NCBI GenBank assembly: GCA_016191205.1
Contig: JACPPB010000005.1
Span: forward strand, 32,064 to 96,063
Length of the DNA: 64,000 nt
Source of the DNA: Gammaproteobacteria bacterium
Lineage (GTDB): Bacteria; Pseudomonadota; Gammaproteobacteria; Pseudomonadales; Porticoccaceae
Direction: 5' to 3'
The notes beneath the pieces are model-generated. The model saw only the letters and a program-made list of their open reading frames with translations, did not search any database and was not told where the DNA came from. A program made the position numbers and the translations under genes. Positions 1-6,167 of the stretch are shown here, piece after piece. How positions within the stretch are numbered: the first letter of the stretch is position 1; each line of letters opens with the position of its first letter.

Positions 1-379
1 GCGCCGCCACGTGGCGGACGGCCTCGGCGGTGAAGGGCATCGGCAACAGGTCGTAGAGATGGCCCTGATCGCTACAGTAGCTCAGGTGTTCCGAGTAACA
101 GAGGACACGATGGCGCCGGAGAAATCCCTTGATCCCGGCAAGCAAATCCCGGTCGAGCGCATCGGCGGAGCCCAGGGACAGGGACAAGCCGTGGCAGACG
201 AAGGGAAAGCGCTCGGTATATTCCGCCAACTGACGTCCGAGGCGGCCACCGACACGAATCCAGTTCTCGGGCGCGACCTCCAGAAACTGCACGTCCGCGG
301 CGGTGCGGGACGACAGCGGACCCAGAAGGGTCCGCCGCAGCCCCAGACCAGCGCCCGCCAGCGGGATCGAGGCCGACAT
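1..379 (-). CDS. hvfB: HvfB-type MNIO (DUF692) RiPP maturase, N-terminal part, cut by window edge
   Basis: The first ~126 residues read as the TIM-barrel start of a DUF692/MNIO enzyme: FLEVAPENW near residue 35, [10 protein letters not shown] near residue 65 and [19 protein letters not shown] near residue 100. The His and Glu in these segments belong to the multinuclear iron site of the family. Known family members oxidise cysteines of small precursor peptides, giving oxazolone/thioamide or thiooxazole groups that bind copper. The ATG at 377-379 lies 8 nt after the stop of the EGKCG precursor gene, so the two are almost certainly co-transcribed. The C-terminus and any partner protein (HvfC, DUF2063) lie outside the window. 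The family call is very secure; the exact product chemistry is inference. Confidence 0.93.
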   Translation of the reverse strand, partial: MSASIPLAGAGLGLRRTLLGPLSSRTAADVQFLEVAPENWIRVGGRLGRQLAEYTERFPFVCHGLSLSLGSADALDRDLLAGIKGFLRRHRVLCYSEHLSYCSDQGHLYDLLPMPFTAEAVRHVAA

Positions 380-387
380 TTCAGGAC

Positions 388-732
388 TCAGGGCTTGACG
401 TCGGAGCCTGCCGGTTTGGTGTCGGACTCCGCGGCCTTGCCTTCCGCCTCGGCTTTGGCCGCGGCTTTGCCGCCTCCACACTTGCCCTCGGCCGCCGTCT
501 TGGCCTTCTCCCCGCCACAATTGCCCTCGTGCGCTTTCTTCATGCTTTCGCCGCACTTGCCCTCGCCGCACTTGCCCTCGGTCATGGCCTTCTCGGCGAG
601 GTTGTAGCCGCCGCTGAGGCTGTTGGCGTGAAAGGGATTTTCCGCCGCCTGCGCCAGCGGCGCCAGAGTGACCGATGCGAGGAAAGCGGCGCCGACGGCC
701 GCGGCGATGGGCTTTTTCGTTTGTGTTGCCAT
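388..732 (-). CDS. hvfA: HvfA-type EGKCG-repeat RiPP metallophore precursor
   Basis: This 114-residue secreted precursor has a Sec signal peptide (KK at 6-7, hydrophobic 9-25, likely cleavage after AQA at 27-29). A Lys/Glu/Gly-rich low-complexity body follows, with EGKCG at 52-56, 57-61 and 82-86 and EGNCG at 69-73. Its only cysteines (55, 60, 71, 85 by this count, within one residue) all lie in these motifs. EGKCG repeats are the hallmark of precursors modified by MNIO enzymes to oxazolone/thioamide copper ligands, and an MNIO gene follows directly. The start is ATG at 730-732 with AAGGA about 9 nt upstream. The likely role is periplasmic copper binding or buffering. The tail after residue 90 is cysteine-free and Ala/Lys/Glu-rich. 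EGNCG is a variant that may be a poorer substrate. Confidence 0.9.
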   Translation of the reverse strand: MATQTKKPIAAAVGAAFLASVTLAPLAQAAENPFHANSLSGGYNLAEKAMTEGKCGEGKCGESMKKAHEGNCGGEKAKTAAEGKCGGGKAAAKAEAEGKAAESDTKPAGSDVKP

Positions 733-1082
733 GATGGATATCCTTTGGTTGTTGGCGCCAGATCATGAGTGCCAGGTTATTGGCGCAGTGTTGGTCGCCG
801 TGACGGCCACCCTCTTACACTCAGGGGCCGGAGGTATGATTGACGCGGCAAGGGAAAGTTGCAACCGCGTGGGAAGCTGCGCTGGGAATTGTTACGCTGA
901 TTCAGCTCTGGAGCAGGACCCCGTCCGGAACGACGACACCAGCTCCTATCGCGCCGTGCGCGGCGACCAAGAACACCTGGGCGAAGCCGCCAAGCTAAGC
1001 TTCAAGTGCACCGTGATCGGCAAATCGCCGAAGGGAAGGCCACAGAATTCAGAAGGGTTACTACTGCCCTACCTAGATTTCG
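733..1082. other. Intergenic region upstream of hvfA
   Basis: About 350 bp between the hvfA start and the 3' end of the ribbon-helix-helix gene. Apart from the candidate hvfA promoter I see no gene. The long plus-strand frame crossing it has no signal resembling a protein family and lies antisense to hvfA and the RHH gene. The left boundary of the defence island probably falls here. Confidence 0.5.
793..819 (-). promoter_or_regulatory. Candidate ECF-type promoter of hvfAB
   Basis: On the minus strand TGTAAG (814-819) is followed after 16 nt by CGACC (793-797), about 60 nt upstream of the hvfA start. The TGTAA and CGAC pairing resembles extracytoplasmic-function sigma promoters often found before MNIO/DUF2282 operons. 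This is a by-eye match without statistics. Confidence 0.3.
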
Positions 1083-1301
1083 CTAATGTTGCTTCTTGCC
1101 AGACAGCATCCGGTGAGCACGCTCGATGCGGTCTCTCAGGCTATCCTGGAAACGCTTGTCGCGCTTGCGTTCCTCGATGTGTTCGGCAATCGCTGCGCGA
1201 ATGACTTCTGAGATCGGCTGGTTGTCGACCGTCGCGACAGTCTCCAAATCCTCGGCCTGCTCGGGAGATAAACGGATGGTCATGGACTTGGCAGGTTTCA
1301 T
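1083..1301 (-). CDS. Ribbon-helix-helix (CopG/Arc-type) DNA-binding protein
   Basis: A 72-residue protein. The beta strand SMTIRLSP (6-13) is followed by two helices, EQAEDLETVATV and ISEVIRAAIAEHIEERKRD, the classic ribbon-helix-helix dimer layout, and then a basic tail. The ATG at 1299-1301 is preferred; an in-frame TTG 15 nt upstream is the alternative, and neither has a clear Shine-Dalgarno. No toxin gene adjoins it. It is divergent from the ubiquitin-like operon, whose promoter carries GGTAT/ATACC half-sites, so I infer that it may repress that operon. It could equally be an orphan antitoxin. Confidence 0.75.
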   Translation of the reverse strand: MKPAKSMTIRLSPEQAEDLETVATVDNQPISEVIRAAIAEHIEERKRDKRFQDSLRDRIERAHRMLSGKKQH

Positions 1302-1331
1302 AGTTTGATTGTGCAACTAGTGCGCTGCAGG

Positions 1332-1373
1332 TTGCAAGTACCATTAGCAATTGGTATATTGATACCGTGGTAT
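1332..1373 (+). promoter_or_regulatory. Sigma70-like promoter and operator of the ubiquitin-like conjugation operon
   Basis: TTGCAA (1332-1337), a 17-nt spacer and TATATT (1355-1360) form a good sigma70 promoter. Three half-sites overlap it: GGTAT (1353-1357), ATACC (1362-1366) and GGTAT (1369-1373). These give inverted pairs spanning the -10 and the expected start site. A ribosome-binding site AAAGGAG follows at 1378-1384. The layout is typical of a repressed promoter. The divergently encoded RHH protein is the obvious candidate repressor, which is inference. Confidence 0.6.
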
Positions 1374-1391
1374 CACTAAAGGAGAGGCGCC

Positions 1392-1682
1392 ATGCCTAGC
1401 GAACACAAGTCAGATCACAGCGAAAACAAACCCCATCCGAAGGGCTTTCATATCCAAATCGACCGTACTCAGTACGAAGTCCACGACGCTGAGATGACCG
1501 GTGCGCAGTTGCGCCAGGTCCCGCCGACCCCGATCTCCCCCGAGCGCGACCTGTTCGAGGTCGTACCGGGCCACCCCGACCGCAAGATTGAGAACGACGA
1601 TGTCGTCGAGATTCGCAACGGCCTACGGTTCTTCACGGCTCCCGGCACCATCAACCCCGGCCGAAGCCTCGGTCGCAGCTAA
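1392..1682 (+). CDS. Bacterial ubiquitin-like protein (Multi_ubiq-type beta-grasp)
   Basis: A 96-residue protein with a polar, His/Lys-rich N-terminal tail (1-17) and one beta-grasp domain (about 18-90). The strand-turn-strand FHIQIDRTQYEV is followed by a helix around TGAQLRQV, and the domain ends FFTAPGTINPG, the usual end of Multi_ubiq-family domains. It is the first gene of an operon that also encodes E2, E1-JAB and protease homologues, so it is most likely the conjugated modifier. It has no C-terminal Gly-Gly: after Gly90 there are six more residues (RSLGRS), implying trimming or a different reactive end. A strong AAAGGAG lies 7 nt before the ATG. The family often has several tandem domains; here there is one. 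Confidence 0.88.
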   Translation: MPSEHKSDHSENKPHPKGFHIQIDRTQYEVHDAEMTGAQLRQVPPTPISPERDLFEVVPGHPDRKIENDDVVEIRNGLRFFTAPGTINPGRSLGRS

Positions 1683-1700
1683 AAACCGGAGCAGCCTGAC

Positions 1701-2093
1701 GTGAGCCTCCCCGAAGCCGATACGGAATACCTGAACCAACGCGGCATTGCCCACGAGGTGACGAGCGAGTCGGGCATGACTTGCGTGGTGTTCCCAAGTT
1801 GGCCGCTCCCCGCCGGCTTCGACCATGGCATAGCGGACTTGCTGATTCGACTGGGCCCCGGTTACCCCGACGTGCATCCAGACATGTGGTGGTTCGACCC
1901 GCCGGTACGGCTTGCCAATGGTCAGTCGCTCCCGCAAACCGAGGTGTTCGAACCGCACCTTGGCCGATCGTGGCAGCGATGGTCCCGTCACCTTAGCGAG
2001 GGGCACTGGCAGTCCGGCGTCGATTGCCTAGAGAGTTTCATGGCTCTGATCCGACGACACCTCGAACAAAGCGCGCCCGAGAAGGTCGTATGA
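1701..2093 (+). CDS. E2/UBC-fold conjugating protein (Prok-E2_E type)
   Basis: A 130-residue protein with the E2 core. The strand segment around TCVVFPSWPLP (27-36) leads to the hallmark PGYPDVHPDMWWFDPP (53-68), equivalent to the PxYPxxPP segment of ubiquitin-conjugating enzymes. A final helix (108-123) follows. Only two cysteines are present: Cys28, before the core, and Cys109, in the last helix. The region where E2 enzymes carry the catalytic Cys (about 80-97) contains Ser90 and Ser95 in GRSWQRWSRH instead. It starts with GTG 18 nt after the ubiquitin-like gene, with CGGAG upstream. Its stop overlaps the next gene (ATGA). I infer that it transfers the modifier loaded by the adjoining E1, perhaps through a serine. 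Confidence 0.85.
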   Translation: MSLPEADTEYLNQRGIAHEVTSESGMTCVVFPSWPLPAGFDHGIADLLIRLGPGYPDVHPDMWWFDPPVRLANGQSLPQTEVFEPHLGRSWQRWSRHLSEGHWQSGVDCLESFMALIRRHLEQSAPEKVV

Positions 2094-3472
2094 CGGTCTC
2101 GCTAGTAGTACCCGAGCACCTCGCTACTGAGCTTCTTGAGGCCGCTACTGCTGAGGTTGAGACAGCCGGTGTGCTGCTGGCTCGGCTAGTCCTTACGCCG
2201 GCGGGCCATATCCGCCTGCTCGCCCGCGTCATTCATTGGGTACCCGACGACGCCTATTTGGTACGCGAGGTCGAGGCCCTGAGCATCTCATCCAACGGTT
2301 ACGTGCCCGCGTTGGGCGCAGCCGAGGCCGATCGGTCGGTCCCAATCTGGCTGCACACGCATCCAGGTGAAGGATCTTCACCAAGACCTAGCAGGCACGA
2401 CGAGATTGTCGACCAGGAGTTAACTGAACTCTTTCGACTCCGTTCTGGCAGCCCACTCTACGGCGCTGTGATCATCGCCCATGAGGGAAGACATCTCAGA
2501 TTAACCGGGCACATTGAATCGGACGAGGAGCGGACCGACATCGACCGACTGTGGGTGACTGGGCGACGCTTCGGGTTGACCGCGAACTGGCTTCACAGGG
2601 CGACGCCCCTGCCTGACTACTTCGACCGGAACATCCGCGCCTTCGGGGGAGAAGTCCAGCAGATCCTCGGCGACTTGCGCGTCGCCATCGTTGGCTGTGG
2701 TGGCACCGGTTCAGCCGTTGCCGAGCAGCTTGTGCGTCTCGGGGTGCGCCACTTCGACCTGTTCGACCCAGACACTCTGACGGCTAGCAACATCACTCGC
2801 GTTTATGGGTCATTCCCCGATGACATCGGCCGAGCCAAGATTAACATCGTCGCCGCCCACATTCAGCGGATTGCGCCGGACGCCGACGTAGCCACGCATC
2901 AATCCAAGATCACTCTGGAGGGCACGGCCAGGCACCTGCTGGAGGCCGACATCGTCTTTGGTTGCACAGACGACAACGCTGGCCGCCTGGTGCTGTCCCG
3001 CGTCGCCTCGTACTTTTTGATGCCCGTGATCGACTGCGGCGTGCTTTTGAGCAGCGGTTTGAGTGGGCAACTCGATGGCATCGACGGACGCGTGACCGTC
3101 TTGGCACCTGGAACCGCTTGCTTGGTCTGCCGCAACCGGATCGACCTTCGGCGCGCCTCCGCCGAAATGCTCGCGCCCGACGAGCATCGTCGGCTAGCTG
3201 ATGAGGGCTACGCGCCCGCACTTCCGGGCGTCGAGCCGGCTGTGGTGGCGTACACCACCAAAGTCGCGGCAGCCGCCGTGGGGGAACTGCTGGAACGCCT
3301 CATCCACTACGGCCCTGAACCAGCACCAACCGAGGTGCTGCTTCGTATGCATGAGCGCGAAATCTCGACCAACGACCAGGCTCCCCGCAATCGCCACTAC
3401 TGCCATCCTGCAAGCGGCAAGCTCGGCCTGGGCATTACCGAGCCCTTCTTGGAGCAGACGTGGCAAGCGTGA
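2090..3472 (+). CDS. Fused JAB/JAMM isopeptidase and ThiF/E1-type activating enzyme
   Basis: A 460-residue two-domain protein. Residues 1-165 are a JAB metalloprotease with the whole JAMM motif: Glu24, HTH at 89-91, Ser101 and Asp104. Residues 175-420 are a ThiF/MoeB/E1 adenylation domain: VGCGGTGS at 201-208, the acidic strand end LFDPD near 224-228, NITRVYG with its ATP-site Arg237, and FGCTDDNAGR at 290-299. CxxC at 344-347 and Cys438 are candidate zinc ligands. One polypeptide could therefore adenylate the ubiquitin-like protein and process precursor or conjugates. The ATG at 2090 overlaps the E2 stop (ATGA); this start is chosen over an in-frame upstream ATG that lies inside the E2 gene. 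The 3' end overlaps the next gene. Confidence 0.92.
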   Translation: MTVSLVVPEHLATELLEAATAEVETAGVLLARLVLTPAGHIRLLARVIHWVPDDAYLVREVEALSISSNGYVPALGAAEADRSVPIWLHTHPGEGSSPRPSRHDEIVDQELTELFRLRSGSPLYGAVIIAHEGRHLRLTGHIESDEERTDIDRLWVTGRRFGLTANWLHRATPLPDYFDRNIRAFGGEVQQILGDLRVAIVGCGGTGSAVAEQLVRLGVRHFDLFDPDTLTASNITRVYGSFPDDIGRAKINIVAAHIQRIAPDADVATHQSKITLEGTARHLLEADIVFGCTDDNAGRLVLSRVASYFLMPVIDCGVLLSSGLSGQLDGIDGRVTVLAPGTACLVCRNRIDLRRASAEMLAPDEHRRLADEGYAPALPGVEPAVVAYTTKVAAAAVGELLERLIHYGPEPAPTEVLLRMHEREISTNDQAPRNRHYCHPASGKLGLGITEPFLEQTWQA

Positions 3473-3822
3473 AACACATCGCTTGGTGGCAATGGCTGCC
3501 GTTGCCGTGGCGCAAGTGGCGACTCGTCGCCCGCGTGGAAGCGGGTGATGAGGTTCCCGAGCGGCTGCCCTGGAAAGGTGTTGTCATGGTAGGCCCAGTC
3601 GAGCGCCCAACCTGGGTCGCATTCGACTGTCCTTGCGGGCGGGGCCACCGGTTGATGGTAAATCTCGACAAGACAAGGCGCCCTGCCTGGCGCGTCGAAT
3701 TACTGAGCCCGTTTTCGCTCCGTCCGAGCATCGACGACATCACGCCCGAGCGTCGCTGCCACTTCTTCGTGAGCAAGGGCAAAATCACTTGGGCTCGGGA
3801 TGAGCGAAGGACCAGCACATGA
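3469..3822 (+). CDS. DUF6527 family zinc-binding protein of the conjugation operon
   Basis: A 117-residue protein with DUF6527 features: CPCGRGH at 54-60, a central RPAWRVELLS segment, a LRPSI segment near 84-88 and RCHFFVSKGKITW at 96-108. Cys54, Cys56, His60 and Cys97/His98 look like a zinc site. The biochemical role of the family is not known to me, but it recurs beside E2/ThiF genes, so a structural or substrate-adaptor role (E3-like) is plausible. The GTG at 3469 overlaps the E1 stop (GTGA); an in-frame GTG at 3460 is the alternative. Its own stop overlaps the protease start (ATGA), indicating tight translational coupling. Confidence 0.8.
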   Translation: MKHIAWWQWLPLPWRKWRLVARVEAGDEVPERLPWKGVVMVGPVERPTWVAFDCPCGRGHRLMVNLDKTRRPAWRVELLSPFSLRPSIDDITPERRCHFFVSKGKITWARDERRTST

Positions 3823-4781
3823 CCAAAAAGCCAACCCCTGACAAGTCAGACACATCGCCGGAGGGGAACACCGACACCGAGAACGTCATCGAGCGTTCTG
3901 TGCCCACGCCGACCAAGACGCCGTTCTTCCAAGCCATCAACGCGGAACGCTACCAGCGCCAAGCAATCATCAAGAACATCCAAGAACGGAGTAGTCGGCG
4001 GTTCATCTGCTACGTGTCGGCTAGCGGCTGCGCTATTGACCGCGACGACACCGTGCCCTTCGTCGACCTTCTGCACAACCTGCCGCCCGGCGAGGACCTC
4101 GACCTGTTGCTCCACACCGGGGGCGGCGACATCGACGCAGCCGAGAAGCTGATCTCTATGGTGCGTACTAGGGTCGGCACGGCGGTGTTGCGCATCATCG
4201 TGCCGGACTTCGCCAAGAGCGCCGGCACCTTGATGGTGCTTGGTGCCGACTTCGTCGTGATGAGTGACACGTCTGAGCTTGGGCCTATCGACCCGCAGAT
4301 CATCCTGTCCGACGGCAACGGCAACCGCATCCGCCACTCGATCCAGAGCTACCTTGACGCCTACGACGAGCACACGAAGAAGCTCAAAGAGGAGCCCGGC
4401 AACGTGGCAGCGCAGATCATGCTTGGCAAACTCGATCCGGCGACGGTCAAGCTGTTCCAGGCGGTGAAAGTCCGAGCACAGAGGTTCGCCGAAACCCAGC
4501 TGACGCGCGGGATGTTCCGTCATCAGGGGAGCAGCAATGCGACGCTGGCGGCAAGCGAACTACTAGACACGAAACGTTGGCAGTCCCATGCCCAGATGAT
4601 CTCGTGGGAGGACGCCCAGGATCCTCGCATCGGGCTAAAGGTTGAGTATCTGGACCCGAAGTCCGACCAGTGGCAGGAGTACTGGCAGTTGTACTGCCTG
4701 CAGCGGCTGGCGGTCCGCGATCGGCAGAAGCTATTCGAGTCCGACTACGTCTCGCTGCTCATCGACGCGCCAGCAATGTAA
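3819..4781 (+). CDS. SDH-type Clp-fold serine protease of the conjugation operon
   Basis: A 320-residue protein. After a disordered polar N-terminus (1-33) comes a ClpP/crotonase fold of the Ser-Asp-His family. HTGGGDIDAAEKL (99-111) forms the oxyanion strand, KSAGT (133-137) gives nucleophile Ser134, GPIDPQ (155-160) gives Asp158, and QSHAQMISWEDA (255-266) gives His257 in the position where the family has H-x-x-[PM]-I. There is no transmembrane segment, so it should act in the cytosol. As last gene of the ubiquitin-like operon it may cleave conjugates, process the modifier tail or degrade tagged proteins; that role is inferred from context. A similar protease is part of related bacterial operons as I recall them. 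The start overlaps the DUF6527 stop (ATGA). Confidence 0.88.
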   Translation: MTKKPTPDKSDTSPEGNTDTENVIERSVPTPTKTPFFQAINAERYQRQAIIKNIQERSSRRFICYVSASGCAIDRDDTVPFVDLLHNLPPGEDLDLLLHTGGGDIDAAEKLISMVRTRVGTAVLRIIVPDFAKSAGTLMVLGADFVVMSDTSELGPIDPQIILSDGNGNRIRHSIQSYLDAYDEHTKKLKEEPGNVAAQIMLGKLDPATVKLFQAVKVRAQRFAETQLTRGMFRHQGSSNATLAASELLDTKRWQSHAQMISWEDAQDPRIGLKVEYLDPKSDQWQEYWQLYCLQRLAVRDRQKLFESDYVSLLIDAPAM

Positions 4782-4786
4782 AGGCG

Positions 4787-5020
4787 CTAAGCCTGAAGTT
4801 CTCCTAGGCAGCTGAGTGGGTAAAGCGTCGCACGCCCACGCAGTTCTTTAGTTCGGCGGATTAGTAGAAGCCACCCACCACTCCACCATCTGATGAGGCC
4901 TGCTAAGACATTGGCCACCAGTTCGGTGAGCGCTACCTGCGGCACATGAGCCACCTGTCCAAGCTCGCGCAGCAGGTAGTCTTCCTCGAACAGCGAATTC
5001 TGGATCGGGGATTCACTCAT
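4787..5020 (-). pseudogene. Truncated start of a GHKL (Bergerat-fold) ATP-binding protein
   Basis: The first ~36 codons read SLFEEDYLLRELGQVAH, then VALTELVAN, the start of a family in which the next residues complete the ATP-binding helix (A-W-D-A-G-A). Here similarity stops abruptly after VAN (about 4915) and 41 unrelated codons follow to a stop. The ATG overlaps the hsdS stop by 8 nt, so this was the next gene of the restriction operon. The missing 3' part would lie where the ubiquitin-like operon now ends (4781), so arrival of that operon probably destroyed the gene. Family recognition is by eye. Confidence 0.65.
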
Positions 5021-6167
5021 GTCCGGCCTCTCCTGACTGGAAAATCCGTTCCAACGTGGCGGGAATCAGCGCGTCGTTGGTCTGGCGGATGGTGGCGTGG
5101 CGGGCTTTCAGTTCTGCCACCTTGGCTTGCAGGGCATCGAAGGTTCGCTGCGTTGAAAGCGGTGGGACCGAGACCTGAATCGCCATCAGTTTCTCAAGGC
5201 CAAGCGTTCGGTTCCGACCTGCTCCACCCGGTGATGCCTCTCCGATCTTTTCCAGACCGGCATCGGTCAGGAAGTAGTAGCGAAGAAACTCTACGCTGGC
5301 GATGTCAGGATCAGCATGACATGTAATGAACCGATGTGAACCGAAACGCCCAGCATCCCCGGGTTGGGCGATGGCAATCGCGCCTTCCCAGGCAAACACG
5401 TTGGAAAACAGCAAGTCGCCAGGTTCGATGCTGAACAACCGCTTTGTCCCGACGTCGGCACCGGAGAGCGGTGGTTTGTGAAACGTGCCTTTGCCAAAGG
5501 AGCGGATACCCAGCTCCGGATAGCTGCCTTCAAGCTCTATGGCGATTTCCCGTCGCACCAGCGGCGCCACCTCGGCCATCGGCCGCATGGGCGCTTCAGC
5601 AATGGCGTCACGAAAGCGCACGGCGAGCAGCTGATCGGCGTCGCGCTCAATGGCGTCGATGTGTTCGTTTACCTGCCGCACCTTGTCGGCCAGCGCGTCG
5701 AGGCGGCGGACGATAGCTTGCTGTTCGGGAAGCGGCGGCAGGGGTATCTGGTATCCGGCAACGCTTGCGGGGCGAATAGCGGCGTAGTTTGTTGAGCCCT
5801 GCGCTTCAACTTGATTGCGAAATCCAGTTGTTCGAATGAAGTAATCGAGGAAGCGTCGGTCGAGCTGGACGCCGTCGATCGCAAACAGAAAGTAGTGACT
5901 GCTAACGACGGCGCCTTCCAGTGCTTCTGGAACGATGCCGAAACCGCCCATCTTGGCGTCAATTTCAGCTACCAGAAATTCTCCCGCGTGGCAGACCTGT
6001 TGGCGTTTCGTCTTGATGTCGCTTCCAGGCACGGTGTCTCGCAGAACGACACCTTTCGCGTGCAACTGAACTCGGCACCGCTTGTACTGTTCCGTGTCGT
6101 CAAGAAGGATGAATTCCTTTCGATGTTTCAGCACCTGTCCAAGCGTCACCCTCGGCCACGGCCTCAT
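5013..6167 (-). CDS. hsdS: Type I restriction-modification specificity subunit HsdS
   Basis: A 384-residue protein with two target-recognition domains, each followed by a conserved helical region. PLPPLPEQQAIVRRLDALADKVRQ (near 140-165) is the central helix and VPPLSTQRTFDALQAKVAELKARH (near 335-360) the distal one. The first TRD covers about 1-135, the second about 190-330. It would set the DNA sequence recognised by the HsdM/HsdR complex. The start overlaps the stop of the DUF1016 gene by 4 nt, and its own stop overlaps the truncated ATPase gene. The length is normal, so it appears intact. Confidence 0.95.
   Translation of the reverse strand: MRPWPRVTLGQVLKHRKEFILLDDTEQYKRCRVQLHAKGVVLRDTVPGSDIKTKRQQVCHAGEFLVAEIDAKMGGFGIVPEALEGAVVSSHYFLFAIDGVQLDRRFLDYFIRTTGFRNQVEAQGSTNYAAIRPASVAGYQIPLPPLPEQQAIVRRLDALADKVRQVNEHIDAIERDADQLLAVRFRDAIAEAPMRPMAEVAPLVRREIAIELEGSYPELGIRSFGKGTFHKPPLSGADVGTKRLFSIEPGDLLFSNVFAWEGAIAIAQPGDAGRFGSHRFITCHADPDIASVEFLRYYFLTDAGLEKIGEASPGGAGRNRTLGLEKLMAIQVSVPPLSTQRTFDALQAKVAELKARHATIRQTNDALIPATLERIFQSGEAGHE

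Noticed and set aside
11..607. A plus-strand frame of 198 codons at the left edge
   Set aside because: It is antisense to the MNIO maturase and the EGKCG precursor, both of which match known families.
668..1204. A 178-codon plus-strand frame
   Set aside because: It overlaps the hvfA start and the RHH gene on the other strand; no ribosome-binding site or family signal.
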